From positions 16,456-80,455 of the forward strand of contig JBDNHI010000149.1 of assembly GCA_041694635.1 (NCBI GenBank): 64,000 nt of DNA. Direction: 5' to 3'. The notes under the pieces were generated by a model that worked only from the letters and a program-made list of their open reading frames with translations, was not told where the DNA came from and ran no database searches. The stretch is from UBA969 sp041694635. GTDB lineage: Bacteria; Planctomycetota; Planctomycetia; Gemmatales; Gemmataceae. Below, one piece after another: positions 28,584 to 38,313 of this stretch (position 1 is the first letter of the stretch; each line of letters starts with the position of its first letter). A program made the translations under genes and the position numbers.

Positions 28584-31250
28584 ATGAAATACAAAAGTTC
28601 CGTTTGGACTCTATTCCTTTTAATTTTGGCCCCATTGGAATTTTCGTCTGCAAGGGCGCAAGACAACTCTTTTTTTGAATCCCACATTCGACCCGCACTA
28701 ATTGAACATTGTTACGAGTGCCATTCTACAGGAAAAAAAATCAGAGGCGGACTTATACTTGATAGCAAAGCAGGAATCCTTAAAGGTGGTGATAGTGGCC
28801 CTGTAATCATTCCAGGTAAACCTGACGAAAGCCTTTTTATGAAAGGACTTCACTATCAGGGTGATTTAAAAATGCCTCCCAAAGGGAAATTAAATTCTAA
28901 CACGATTAATGCATTTAAAGAATGGATCGCAAAAGGTGCAGTGGACCCAAGGGACTCCTCAAAAGAAACAGCCAATGCAACTACGATTGACTGGGGCAAG
29001 AGTAAACTTTTCTGGTCTTTTCAGCCAGTTAAGAAAACCCCCGTTCCGGTTACTAAAGGCTCAAGTAATCCGATTGATAGTTTTGTTCAAAAACAACTAA
29101 ACTTAAAAAGTTTAACAAATTCAGGCCCTGCAACACCCCAAGAACTTATTCGCAGACTCAGTTTTACCCTCACGGGATTACCCCCATCTGTTGAAGATGT
29201 AGATTCATTCTTAAAAGACAGATCAGCAATTTCTTACGAAAAATTAGTTGATAAATATTTGTCTTCAATTTCTTACGCAGAGCGTTGGGGTAGGCATTGG
29301 CTTGATGTTGCAAGATATGCCGAAGATCAAGCGCACACCTTTGGGGTAAAACCAAATTCAGATGCTTACAAATATAGAGATTGGGTAATTCATTCCTTTG
29401 ATAAAGATATGCCGTTTAACGATTTTGTTAGGTATCAGATAGCGGCAGATTTAATGCCAGAACCCAAAAGATTAGAGAATCTAGCAGCGTTAGGATTTTT
29501 TGGATTAGGGGCACAATATTATAAAAACACGGATGCAGCCCGCGCCATTGCAGATGAACTAGACGACAGAATTGATACTTTATCCCGAGGTTTTTTGGGC
29601 TTAACGGTTAGTTGTGCGCGTTGCCACGACCATAAATTTGATCCTATTCCAACGCAAGATTATTATTCCATTGCTGGGGTTTTTCATTCATCAAAATTAA
29701 GCAATACACCCGTTTGCACGATGGAAGAACTAAAAACCTTTGAATCTGAAAAAAAGAAATTAATAGAAGCCGAATTTAATTTAAATAAATTTATACAAAC
29801 AGAAAGGCTGCCGTTCTTAGAAAAAAAATTGAAATCTTTTGAATCAAATTATTTAGAAGCAGCAAGGTTTTTAGAGAAAAAGAAGAAAGATGAAAAACTT
29901 AATTATAAAGGTTTTGGTAATGATCCTGTAGCCCTCGAGAGGTGGGTAAAGTTTCAAGATAAGTATAAATCGAATAAAAAATTCGCATTCTTTGCAGAAC
30001 CAATTTCTCAATGGAACGATAAAACTACAGATGAACAAAAAATCATTTCTATAAATAAAGCTAAAGATGCACTTCTTAAAGTTATCCGAAATGAAAAAGA
30101 TGCTTCGATTAAAGAGAAGCAAAATAAAAATACTCCAGAGTTTTATGAAGCTTTTTTTGGAAACGCTGGCTTAATGCCTTTGGGCGATTCTTGGAAAAAA
30201 GAACTCGACACAACAAAACTTGTAGAATTTAAAGCATTAGAAGAACAGCATATTGCGCTTAAAAAGAAAACCCCGGATGCACTTCCTGTTGTTAACGCAA
30301 TTGCAGAATCTACACCTTCTGATTTAAAAGTTTACATTCGAGGCAATCCATCTAAGCAAGGCGAAATTGCACCTCGTAGATTCTTAAAAATCATTGCTGG
30401 CGAAGAACGCAAAACCTTTTCTAAAGGAAGTGGAAGAACAGAACTCGCAGAAGAAATTGTTTCTCCTGATAACCCACTTACTTCTAGAGTTATTGTCAAC
30501 CGGATCTGGGCGTGGCATTTTGGTAAAGGAATTGTTGCTACTCCTAGTAATTTTGGAAAACTTGGTGAAGCTCCATCCAATCAAGATTTACTTGATTATT
30601 TAGCTGGTAATTTTGTAGAGACTGGTTGGTCAATAAAAAAACTCCATAAGCTTATTGTAACTTCCGATACTTTTAAACAATCATCAAAAGATATTTCAAA
30701 GAACTTTGCTATTGATCCAGAAAACATTTTCCTGTGGAAATTTAATCGCCAAAGGCTTGATATCGAATCTTGGCGCGATTCTATCCTTAGCATTTCAGGC
30801 AAGTTAGATAAAACAATTGGCGGCCCTACTTTTAATCTAAACGATTCCAATTCTAAGAGAAGAACTGTTTACGCTAAAATTAGTAGGCACGACCTAGATC
30901 CTTTGCTTAGAATTTTTGATTTCCCAGATCCTAATATTACCAGTGAAAGACGGATTGAAACCACCGTTCCGCAGCAACAACTTTTTATTATAAATAGTTC
31001 ATTTGCGATTGAACAATCCAAAGAACTTGCAAAGCGGCTGCAAGATTTTTCAAAAGTTGAACGCGATAATATTAACCAAGCTTATAAGCTTATTTTTTCA
31101 AGGAATGCAAGTATTCAAGAAGTGGATCTTGCTTTATCTTTCTTGTATAATTCTGAAGATAATGCCGAAAAATCTTCCAATAAAATGGATCGGTGGGAAC
31201 GCTTCGCCCAAGCATTGTTGGCAAGCAATGAATTCATATATATCGATTAA
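28584..31250 (+). CDS. PSCyt1-DUF1549-DUF1553 planctomycete cytochrome-type protein
   Basis: The product has 888 residues from the ATG at 28584, which begins a clean signal peptide (SVWTLFLLILAPLEFSSARA); a TTG at 28566 is less likely. PSCyt1 has the heme motif CYECH and GGDSGPVIIPGKPDESLF. DUF1549 has ELIRRLSFTLTGLPPS, ERWGRHWLDVARYAED and VSCARCHDHKFDPI with a second CxxCH. DUF1553 has NPLTSRVIVNRIWAWHFGKG and RRIETTVPQQQLFIIN. The middle insert, about residues 390-560, is Lys/Glu-rich and probably coiled coil, unlike the insert in the paralogue at 25251. The DUF1501 gene follows by 15 bases. Confidence 0.94.
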   Translation: MKYKSSVWTLFLLILAPLEFSSARAQDNSFFESHIRPALIEHCYECHSTGKKIRGGLILDSKAGILKGGDSGPVIIPGKPDESLFMKGLHYQGDLKMPPKGKLNSNTINAFKEWIAKGAVDPRDSSKETANATTIDWGKSKLFWSFQPVKKTPVPVTKGSSNPIDSFVQKQLNLKSLTNSGPATPQELIRRLSFTLTGLPPSVEDVDSFLKDRSAISYEKLVDKYLSSISYAERWGRHWLDVARYAEDQAHTFGVKPNSDAYKYRDWVIHSFDKDMPFNDFVRYQIAADLMPEPKRLENLAALGFFGLGAQYYKNTDAARAIADELDDRIDTLSRGFLGLTVSCARCHDHKFDPIPTQDYYSIAGVFHSSKLSNTPVCTMEELKTFESEKKKLIEAEFNLNKFIQTERLPFLEKKLKSFESNYLEAARFLEKKKKDEKLNYKGFGNDPVALERWVKFQDKYKSNKKFAFFAEPISQWNDKTTDEQKIISINKAKDALLKVIRNEKDASIKEKQNKNTPEFYEAFFGNAGLMPLGDSWKKELDTTKLVEFKALEEQHIALKKKTPDALPVVNAIAESTPSDLKVYIRGNPSKQGEIAPRRFLKIIAGEERKTFSKGSGRTELAEEIVSPDNPLTSRVIVNRIWAWHFGKGIVATPSNFGKLGEAPSNQDLLDYLAGNFVETGWSIKKLHKLIVTSDTFKQSSKDISKNFAIDPENIFLWKFNRQRLDIESWRDSILSISGKLDKTIGGPTFNLNDSNSKRRTVYAKISRHDLDPLLRIFDFPDPNITSERRIETTVPQQQLFIINSSFAIEQSKELAKRLQDFSKVERDNINQAYKLIFSRNASIQEVDLALSFLYNSEDNAEKSSNKMDRWERFAQALLASNEFIYID

Positions 31251-31265
31251 TTAAGGAAATAAACT

Positions 31266-32654
31266 ATGGTTTTGCTATCACGCAGAGAAATGATAAATAA
31301 TCTTGGTGCAGGTACTGGGTTGATTGGTCTGGGCGGAATCCTTGGAGATGCTGGCTTATTAAATGCTGCTTCAACTAATGAAAACCCTCTGATGCCCAAG
31401 GTTGCTCACTTTCCAGCCAAAGCAAAGTATATGATTCACCTGTTTATGAATGGTGGCCCTTCTCAGGTTGACACTTTTGACCCTAAACCATCATTAATCA
31501 AATACAATGGGCAACGCCCCGATATTGCAAATAAATCAACTGAAAGAAAAACAGGCGGCTTAATGCAATCGCCTTTTAAATTTAATAAATCTGGAAAATC
31601 AGGCATCGAAGTTAGTGAAATCTTCCCCAACATTGCTAGTTGCATTGACGATATTTGCGTCATCCGTTCTATGCATACAAATATTCCTAACCATGAACCT
31701 TCATTGTTAATGATGACAAGTGGAGAGACCCAACCAACAAGACCAAGTATGGGATCTTGGCTTTTGTATGGTTTAGGAACTGAAAACAAAAACTTACCAG
31801 GTTTTGTAGTTATGTGCCCAGGTAAACCTGTGGTTGGGCCACAGTTATGGAGCAGTAGCTTTCTTCCTGGTGTTTTTCAAGGCACACATATCAACAACTC
31901 ATCTATGGATCCCAAGAAAATTATACAGAATGTTGCAAACCCATCTCTCGGAAAAAACTCGCAAAGAGAAATGATGGATTACCTCGCAAAAATGAATCAG
32001 CTACATCTCGAAAAACGCGGCAATAGCGATAACCAACTTGAAACCCGAATCCAATCTTTAGAGATGGCGTTTCGTATGCAGTTTGAAGCTCAAGATGTTT
32101 TTGATCTGAATCAGGAACCGAAAAACATTCGAGAAGGCTATGGCACAAGCCCTTTTGCACAAGCTTGCCTAACTTCCCGGAGGCTTGTAGAAAGGGGCGT
32201 TAGGTGCGTGCAAATATTTACTGGTGGGGGGCAACCTTGGGATAATCATGACGACATTCAGCAACATCGAAAATTAGCTCAAGAAACCGACCAACCCATT
32301 GCTATGCTTTTAAAAGACTTAAAATCAAAAGGTTTATTAGACGAAACTTTGGTTCTCTGGGGAGGAGAGTTCGGAAGAACCCCTACCTCTGAAGGCGCCA
32401 AAGGGCGCGATCATAATAACCATGGCTTCACCGTTTGGCTTGCAGGCGGTGGGGTTAAGGGTGGTTATATACACGGTTCAAGCGATGAATTTGGATTTGC
32501 AGCCGCTGATAAAAAAATGCATGTACACGACTTACATGCAACTATGCTTCATCTTATGGGTTTAAATCACGAAAAACTAACTTATCGCTATTCAGGAAGG
32601 GATTTTAGATTAACCGATGTTGAAGGAACTGTACATAAAGAAATAATAGCTTAG
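31266..32654 (+). CDS. DUF1501 family exported protein
   Basis: The product has 462 residues, with AAGGA 8 bases before the ATG and a Tat signal (SRREMINNLGAGTGLIGLGG). It carries the DUF1501 marks IHLFMNGGPSQVDTFDPKP, VIRSMHTNIPNHEPSLLMM, LWGGEFGRTPTSEG, GRDHNNHGFTVWLAGGG and LTYRYSGRDFRLTDVEG. It is operonic with the upstream PSCyt1/DUF1553 gene and mirrors the operon at 23868-28244. It ends convergent with queD. Confidence 0.94.
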   Translation: MVLLSRREMINNLGAGTGLIGLGGILGDAGLLNAASTNENPLMPKVAHFPAKAKYMIHLFMNGGPSQVDTFDPKPSLIKYNGQRPDIANKSTERKTGGLMQSPFKFNKSGKSGIEVSEIFPNIASCIDDICVIRSMHTNIPNHEPSLLMMTSGETQPTRPSMGSWLLYGLGTENKNLPGFVVMCPGKPVVGPQLWSSSFLPGVFQGTHINNSSMDPKKIIQNVANPSLGKNSQREMMDYLAKMNQLHLEKRGNSDNQLETRIQSLEMAFRMQFEAQDVFDLNQEPKNIREGYGTSPFAQACLTSRRLVERGVRCVQIFTGGGQPWDNHDDIQQHRKLAQETDQPIAMLLKDLKSKGLLDETLVLWGGEFGRTPTSEGAKGRDHNNHGFTVWLAGGGVKGGYIHGSSDEFGFAAADKKMHVHDLHATMLHLMGLNHEKLTYRYSGRDFRLTDVEGTVHKEIIA

Positions 32655-32656
32655 TA

Positions 32657-33172
32657 TTATACGATTGCTTTTGTATCTAAAAGGGTATCTGAAGTATACT
32701 CATTTTTTTGAATTGTATTTTCACTGGATTTAGCAAAACAGCGGTTATCTTTAATCCAATCTTGTTTCGAGTAAACAATTACAGATGAATCTGTTTCTTT
32801 AATTTCCACTCGATCAATGATAAAACCCATTTCGGTAACATCGGTAAATAAATGCCAAGCTAAATTTTCTACACTTGTTGGCTCATTGAATTTCTTAAAC
32901 CGAAAAACCTCACCTGTTCTTTTCGAATGATCGCAAAGTGTCTCATATAGGGCATCGTTCACATTAATAAGCATTGAATGGTCGTAATTTAATTTTAAAA
33001 AAGGCTCAATCTTATCATCAAAATCTGAAAAAAGGGTTGAAATGGATCCACTCCTTACCACTTCAAAGTAAAAAATAACTCCATACCGATGACCGTGTAT
33101 ATTTCTGCATTTATCTTGCAAAAGTTCATTGCGATGAGCAGCATAAAACTTATATTCTTTTTTAATGATCAT
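32657..33172 (-). CDS. queD: 6-pyruvoyl/6-carboxy-tetrahydropterin synthase family protein
   Basis: The product has 171 residues. Zinc ligands H13 (FYAAHR), H26 and H28 (NIHGHRY) and the catalytic C22 are present, together with YDHSMLI, the EPTSVENLAWHLF segment and a Glu in VEIKETDSS. This is the PTPS/QueD fold, which converts dihydroneopterin triphosphate to carboxy-tetrahydropterin for queuosine or to a tetrahydropterin. The start lies 2 bases after the folE stop, so the two form an operon feeding one product into the next. It has about 30 extra C-terminal residues compared with short QueD. QueC and QueE are not in view, so PTPS remains an alternative. Confidence 0.85.
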   Translation of the reverse strand: MIIKKEYKFYAAHRNELLQDKCRNIHGHRYGVIFYFEVVRSGSISTLFSDFDDKIEPFLKLNYDHSMLINVNDALYETLCDHSKRTGEVFRFKKFNEPTSVENLAWHLFTDVTEMGFIIDRVEIKETDSSVIVYSKQDWIKDNRCFAKSSENTIQKNEYTSDTLLDTKAIV

Positions 33173-33174
33173 AA

Positions 33175-33849
33175 TTAGGCCTGATTTTTTTGGTTAATCA
33201 ACGAAAGAACCTCTGCCCTACTTGATAAGTTTGTTTTAAAAACGCCACGCAAAACACTGGTAATGGTTGAGCAACCAGTTTTCTTAACACCTCGAATACA
33301 CATACAAGAATGCTCTGCTTGAAGCACGACAGCAACCCCAGAACATTTTAACTCTTTTTCCATCAAATCAGCAATAGTTTGAGTCATTCGTTCTTGCACT
33401 TGGGGGCGCTTTGATACTTCTTCTACAACTCTTGCAAGTTTACTTAGTCCAACTACTTTACCATTTGGAATATAACCTATGTGAGCAACACCAGAAAAAG
33501 GAAGCAAGTGATGCTCGCACATACTTGTAAACTCGATATCTCGAACAAGTACAAGTTCATCATAATTTTCAGGGAAGGTAACTCGAAGATGACGACCAGC
33601 ATCGTTGTGGATGCCAGAAAACATTTCAGCATACATTTTTGCAACACGCAAAGGCGTATCAATAAGACCAGGGCGATTCGGATCTTCTCCGACCGCTTTT
33701 AAAATCATCTTAACCGCAATTTTAATTGACTCGAGATCAACACTTTTATCAATTAAGTTTGAGGATTCGGAATTATCACAAGGCACTACTTCAGTTCCTT
33801 TAACAGGTTTTACTTTGCCTTTATTTTCAACATCGTAGCTTATTGACAT
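33175..33849 (-). CDS. folE: GTP cyclohydrolase I
   Basis: The product has 224 residues from the ATG at 33849, which has AGGGGGG upstream; an earlier start at 33879 is possible. Key motifs are TSMCEHHLLPFSGVAHIGY (zinc Cys and His), SKLARVVEEVSKRPQVQERM, and AEHSCMCIRGVKKTG with the third zinc ligand. It opens GTP to dihydroneopterin triphosphate, the first step to folate and pterins. The first 45 residues are a low-conservation extension. The queD-like gene follows directly, which fits shared pterin supply. Confidence 0.96.
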   Translation of the reverse strand: MSISYDVENKGKVKPVKGTEVVPCDNSESSNLIDKSVDLESIKIAVKMILKAVGEDPNRPGLIDTPLRVAKMYAEMFSGIHNDAGRHLRVTFPENYDELVLVRDIEFTSMCEHHLLPFSGVAHIGYIPNGKVVGLSKLARVVEEVSKRPQVQERMTQTIADLMEKELKCSGVAVVLQAEHSCMCIRGVKKTGCSTITSVLRGVFKTNLSSRAEVLSLINQKNQA

Positions 33850-33942
33850 CAGAAGCCCCCCTAAATATTTAAATCTCACTTAATTATTAGACTTTATTGT
33901 AAATGTTTCCAAGCAATATTACAAATCATTCAAAAAAATCCT

Positions 33943-34392
33943 TTAAACCGCCATTCGAACACCAATTGAAAGAATGAGATTAGTAAATCGTTCCATATCA
34001 CCCGTTTGGATGGTTAGTATGTGATCTGGTGTGGAAACTGCTTTATAGAAGTCCCACTTTGGAATTGGCTTTAAGTCAAAATCTAACCCAGATTTTTTAA
34101 TAATATTTCTAAAATCATCCCAAGCTTGGGGGTCTTTTTGTAGGCCATAAGGCCCAGTTGTTTCGTACATCATCGTATTGACTTCATCGATGGGAACAGC
34201 GGATAAAATCACTTCTAAAACCTGAGCACAAGTGAGCAGATTGGGTGCAAAATTTAAATGGATTAATTCCGCATTAGGGCCAAGTGTTGTAGAAGCGGGG
34301 TAATGACCATCTGCGATTAAAATTTTGGCGTGGTGCCCTGCTCTGCCAAGAATGCGATTAATTTCTGGGTGAATTAGACGATGCATTAACAT
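33943..34392 (-). CDS. RbsD/FucU family sugar mutarotase/pyranase-like protein
   Basis: The product has 149 residues from the ATG at 34392 (AAGGAA 7 bases upstream); longer frames from upstream starts overlap truD and lack a ribosome site. Family marks are LIHPEINRILGRAGHHAKILIADG with the catalytic-type histidine, HYPASTTLG, and a C-terminal VLTIQTGD-like segment (HILTIQTGDMERFTN). RbsD/FucU proteins interconvert pyranose, furanose or anomeric forms of ribose or fucose. No transporter or kinase for such a sugar lies nearby, so the substrate is open. It follows truD in the same direction. Confidence 0.87.
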   Translation of the reverse strand: MLMHRLIHPEINRILGRAGHHAKILIADGHYPASTTLGPNAELIHLNFAPNLLTCAQVLEVILSAVPIDEVNTMMYETTGPYGLQKDPQAWDDFRNIIKKSGLDFDLKPIPKWDFYKAVSTPDHILTIQTGDMERFTNLILSIGVRMAV

Positions 34393-34445
34393 AGAACATT
34401 TCCTTAATATAAAAGTAACGATGAAACAATTTAATAATACTAATG

Positions 34446-35636
34446 CTAGGTATTCCACATTAATGTTTGTAAACATTTAATAAGCAAGGTTGCATATGCA
34501 CCTTTGGGAAGATCAAATCTGATTTTTACAGCTTTTTTATTACGGTTAAGGGTATCATCAAAAACTTCTGCATCCATCTTTTTTGCGAAGTAAAAAGCTT
34601 TTCGTTCACCTTTGGAGAAAAACATCTTGCTATTTCCAGGGATTTTCATCTTCTCAAGTAAAAAACCTTCCTCAGCTAAAACAGAGTTTATTAAAAAATA
34701 AAATGGATCTTCGGGCTGCATTTTCAACCTAGAAGAAGGCAGGGGAATATAAGTGTTTTCGAGTAGGTCGTGCATTTCGGAGGGTGCAAATTTGACTACA
34801 GGATGGATTCCAAGTTTTAGTTTAATTGAAAAAATATCTTCGGGCTTAAAGTTTGAGTTAATCCACCTAGCAAGAACTATATTCCATAAATGGCTCTGGT
34901 AAGCGCTGAGGTATAATCCACCAAGTTCGGGTCTAAGTCTTTCGACCGTACCTTTAAAATCAACAGGATGATGAATAAGGTAATCAACTAAACTGCGAGC
35001 GTGACCCCTAGAAAGAAGGGTTTTTAAACCGACCCAATCACCCCAATTTTCTTTTAGAATTTTTTTTTCTTGTTTCGTAGCAGCGTTGTCGTGTAGATAA
35101 AAAGAAGTCAGCGCAAGTTTCAAAGCTTCTTCAAAATTACCAAGCACCATCTTTTTGGCAACGAATTCAGAGTTTAAGGATTCGATAGAACCAAATCGTT
35201 GATCATCGAAGTAGTTTGGAATGCCAGCAGAAGGCAAAAGATTTATGATATCAGGGATATTTTTGGTTTGTTCAGAAATTATATTACGAATAACAATTGT
35301 AAACCGATTTGCTTTAATATGATGAGATTCATAAGGGCACGGAATGCTGCCAATATATTTGACAAAAACATCAGATAAGTCGAGGTTTTTTTTTGGGCCG
35401 TTCTTGATGGTAAAAAGCTGTTGAGTAACGGCGTGCTTATCTTTTAACCCACCGTAAGAAAGTTGCCAAGCTTCAACTTTCCAATGTCTACGAACCCTAG
35501 AAAGAGCATCCGGGGTGGTCCAATTTCGTTTTTCGAGGTGATAAAGCGAAAAAGAACCATAATTTAATGGTAAAATATCGGATAACTCCTCAACGAGGAA
35601 GTCTTCGGGTAATTGTTTTATTTTAGAGTTGGCCAC
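34446..35636 (-). CDS. truD: tRNA pseudouridine(13) synthase TruD
   Basis: The product has 396 residues with a GTG start at 35636 and only a weak ribosome site. The catalytic motif GGLKDKHAVTQQ places the nucleophile at D66; NRFTIVIRN, PNYFDDQRFGS and SAYQSHLWN are further family marks, and the inserted TRUD domain lies in the middle. It turns U13 of tRNA-Glu into pseudouridine. The gene lies between scpB (21 bases upstream) and the RbsD-like gene, all in one direction, so it is likely part of a small housekeeping operon. Confidence 0.94.
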   Translation of the reverse strand: MANSKIKQLPEDFLVEELSDILPLNYGSFSLYHLEKRNWTTPDALSRVRRHWKVEAWQLSYGGLKDKHAVTQQLFTIKNGPKKNLDLSDVFVKYIGSIPCPYESHHIKANRFTIVIRNIISEQTKNIPDIINLLPSAGIPNYFDDQRFGSIESLNSEFVAKKMVLGNFEEALKLALTSFYLHDNAATKQEKKILKENWGDWVGLKTLLSRGHARSLVDYLIHHPVDFKGTVERLRPELGGLYLSAYQSHLWNIVLARWINSNFKPEDIFSIKLKLGIHPVVKFAPSEMHDLLENTYIPLPSSRLKMQPEDPFYFLINSVLAEEGFLLEKMKIPGNSKMFFSKGERKAFYFAKKMDAEVFDDTLNRNKKAVKIRFDLPKGAYATLLIKCLQTLMWNT

Positions 35637-35657
35637 AATTCGTCTTCATAAGAATGG

Positions 35658-36389
35658 TTATTGTTCATTGGGCGAAAAATTTTGGTCATCGCCTGTCGCA
35701 TCGTCTACGAGTCCTTCGTCAACCTGAGAGGGAGATCCGAATTCGGAAGCTTTTGGTAAATCTTTGAGGGATTTAAGCCCATAGATTTGGAGAAATTTTC
35801 GGGTAGTGCCGTAGAGAACAGGGCGACCAAGAGTATTTTCTCTCCCCAGAATTCTTACAATATTTTTTTCTAAAAGATTACGAATCACTTCTGAAGAATT
35901 CACCCCTCGAATTTGTTCAATGTCAGCTCGGGTAATGGGCTGCCTGTATGCGACTATTGCTAAAGCCTCCTTCATTGCCGAACTAATTTGAAATTCGGTA
36001 TTGCTAGCATACAACCTTGCAAGCCAGGTGTGATAAGGGGATTTTGTAAGCAATTGAAAACCGCCCGCAACTTCTTCAATTTGGAAACTGCTGTTTTCTA
36101 AATCATATATCCTTTGCAATTCTTTAAGCAAGCTCTTCGCATCAGTATTAATAGTTAAACCCAAAACAGAACCTATCTTTTTAAAATTTAACGGTTCATC
36201 AGCGATAAACAACAGGGCTTCTAAGGAAGCGTGAAGGTCTGAACGATAGCCTTCAATACCCGACGTTTTTATGATAATTTTGTCTGTAACTTTGGTAAAA
36301 TTGCTCGAGTTGCGGTGCTTTAAGAAATAATCAATAACTTGATGATTATTCTCTTTTTTAAAGCGCTGAATAACTTTGTGATCCATCAT
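35658..36389 (-). CDS. scpB: Segregation and condensation protein B
   Basis: The product has 243 residues from the ATG at 36389; ATGs at 36389 and 36386 are both possible, and a TTG at 36464 would add 25 residues of low quality. The double winged-helix ScpB pattern is clear: LHASLEALLFIADEPLNF, FQIEEVAGGFQLLTKSPY, MKEALAIVAYRQPITRADIEQIRGV and LGRPVLYGTTRKFLQIYGL. It binds ScpA and Smc in chromosome condensation. The N-terminal 50 and acidic C-terminal 25 residues are extensions. ScpA is not adjacent. Confidence 0.93.
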   Translation of the reverse strand: MMDHKVIQRFKKENNHQVIDYFLKHRNSSNFTKVTDKIIIKTSGIEGYRSDLHASLEALLFIADEPLNFKKIGSVLGLTINTDAKSLLKELQRIYDLENSSFQIEEVAGGFQLLTKSPYHTWLARLYASNTEFQISSAMKEALAIVAYRQPITRADIEQIRGVNSSEVIRNLLEKNIVRILGRENTLGRPVLYGTTRKFLQIYGLKSLKDLPKASEFGSPSQVDEGLVDDATGDDQNFSPNEQ

Positions 36390-36551
36390 ATTCTCACAAA
36401 TACAAACTAAAACTGAGAGTTTGGGGGGGGTTGACGCAAGGCGGGGTTGCGCATATCCATCCAAATCGGGTATCCAAGTATAGTCATTTTACCAATTCAT
36501 CTTGGTAAAGTTATGTTTGTTTGACCAATCTTTGTAAATTTGGACATAATT

Positions 36552-38294
36552 ATGATGGAATTGGACCTTGTGTGGTTTTTGGCCCTGTTGGGAACCCCGC
36601 TAGTTTTTGCGATTATAACAACCCTTTCGTCTTTAAATTTCAGTAAAATAACGCCATATTTTGCGTGCCTAGGTGCTGCAATTACTTTGGGAATTTCCCT
36701 AGGAATTGTAGTGCAATTCAAATACGACACAGTTGAACAATTGGGAGTTTTAGATGACGAAACCACTCGATTACAAACTTCGTTATATGAAAGAGGTAAA
36801 ACTGCCGACCTAGTACCCGATTTTGAAGTCAGAAAAAGTTTCGATTGGATTGTCAAAGTTCGATGGTTACCAAAACTTGGCATCAATTTTATGCTAGGGT
36901 TGGATGGCCTCAACTTATCATTTGCAGTCTTAGTTGCGCTTATTTACTTTCTTGCAATTTTAGCCGGCTGGATTGGTATACCTATTGAAGGTCGTCTTTT
37001 TTCTCTGATTCTACTTTCAGAGTTTGGACTGTTAGGTTCACTTTTAGCCATCGATGGCTTAATTGCTCTTATTTTCTTAGCTTTAACCATTCTTACATTT
37101 TATTTCCTGTTGCAGACTTATGCGGGAAGTAATCGCAATGGTTCTGCCTACCTCTTTGGTGTTTTAAGTAGCATTGGTTTAATTCTGTTAGCAAGTGTAT
37201 TAATCTATTGCTATAAAACGGATACAACGAGATTTGCTAACCAAGGGGAAATTGAAACTACAAGAAATCAGTTGCAAAGATCCCACCCCGAGTGGACCGA
37301 AAAGCAGATAAGTGATTATCTTACGCACCACACCTTTAACATTTTGGTATCGCAAAGGGCCGGTATAGATCAACTTGTTCAAAGTAAAATCGGCGCGAAG
37401 AAAGCATCTTCAAAAACCCACACTTTTGCATTTCTTGCGCTACTAACTTCAGCATTGTTATTAGGGTTAGCCTCGCCGTTGGTAGCACTATTTTTCAAAA
37501 CTTATGAACAAGCTTATTTACCTGTTGCTTTAATATTTGCAACGGCTTTTCCACTATTAGGGGTGTATGTTTTAACACGATTTGGAATTCAAATATTTCC
37601 TGCTGGTCTTGTATCTTCTGCAACTTGGCTCACTTGGACCTTAGCTTCAATAACAATGGTACTTGGAATATTACTGCTAAGCACCTCATCGCCGGAACGG
37701 TTTCTTTCCTTATTAGGAATTTGGCTACAAAATGTGTGCTATTTAGGTATGGTAGTTTCATTTGCGGGATCTCCAGATATGTGGAAATCCAAAACATTTG
37801 CAGCGGCCTTACTTTGGTTTCTCGCAGGTTATTTATGCCTAACCGGCCTAGTGTTTTTATGGCGACAAATAAAGGACCAAATCCTAGTCGATATTGTTGA
37901 CTTTAAAATAGGTGCCCTAAAACAAGCTCCTTTTCTAGCCTTATCCTTTTCTATTTTAATCTTTGCTACCCTTGGTTGCCCAGGATTTCTCAACTCAATT
38001 GGCTTATTTCTAATTGCAGGTGCAACCCTCAAATTTGGTTTAATACCTGCACTATTTACTGGTATTGGTTTGATCTTAATAACAATCGCAAGTTATAAAA
38101 TACTGAACATCGTCTTAGGAAACAGTTATGCAACTCCGACTCTTACCGACCTAAAATTGCCACAAATTATTCTAGTCTTTATTATCCTAACCCCCCTTCT
38201 TGGATTAGGGTTATTCCCAAATTTGATGTTGTCGTGGTATTTACCTAGTAGCGCGGCAATCTCTGAATTGATACAAACCAAATTGGTAAAATAA
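36552..38294 (+). CDS. Orphan NuoM-like antiporter-family membrane protein
   Basis: The product has 580 residues from the ATG at 36552 (GGA 7 bases upstream). It has 13-14 predicted membrane helices. The N-terminal part reads like complex I subunit M: LGINFMLGLDGLNLSFAVLVALIYFLAILAGW. Yet the parts that carry proton-pumping charges have drifted. The helix expected to hold the conserved Glu reads LIALIFLALTILTFYFLLQ with no acid, and the HTWLPDAH-type loop near the conserved Lys is absent, replaced by PLVALFFKTYEQAYLP. A soluble charged insert (about residues 220-290) is unusual. No other nuo gene is nearby. It may be a non-pumping relative; that is inference. Confidence 0.75.
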   Translation: MMELDLVWFLALLGTPLVFAIITTLSSLNFSKITPYFACLGAAITLGISLGIVVQFKYDTVEQLGVLDDETTRLQTSLYERGKTADLVPDFEVRKSFDWIVKVRWLPKLGINFMLGLDGLNLSFAVLVALIYFLAILAGWIGIPIEGRLFSLILLSEFGLLGSLLAIDGLIALIFLALTILTFYFLLQTYAGSNRNGSAYLFGVLSSIGLILLASVLIYCYKTDTTRFANQGEIETTRNQLQRSHPEWTEKQISDYLTHHTFNILVSQRAGIDQLVQSKIGAKKASSKTHTFAFLALLTSALLLGLASPLVALFFKTYEQAYLPVALIFATAFPLLGVYVLTRFGIQIFPAGLVSSATWLTWTLASITMVLGILLLSTSSPERFLSLLGIWLQNVCYLGMVVSFAGSPDMWKSKTFAAALLWFLAGYLCLTGLVFLWRQIKDQILVDIVDFKIGALKQAPFLALSFSILIFATLGCPGFLNSIGLFLIAGATLKFGLIPALFTGIGLILITIASYKILNIVLGNSYATPTLTDLKLPQIILVFIILTPLLGLGLFPNLMLSWYLPSSAAISELIQTKLVK

Positions 38295-38313
38295 CTTCTA
38301 AAGAAACATTGCA

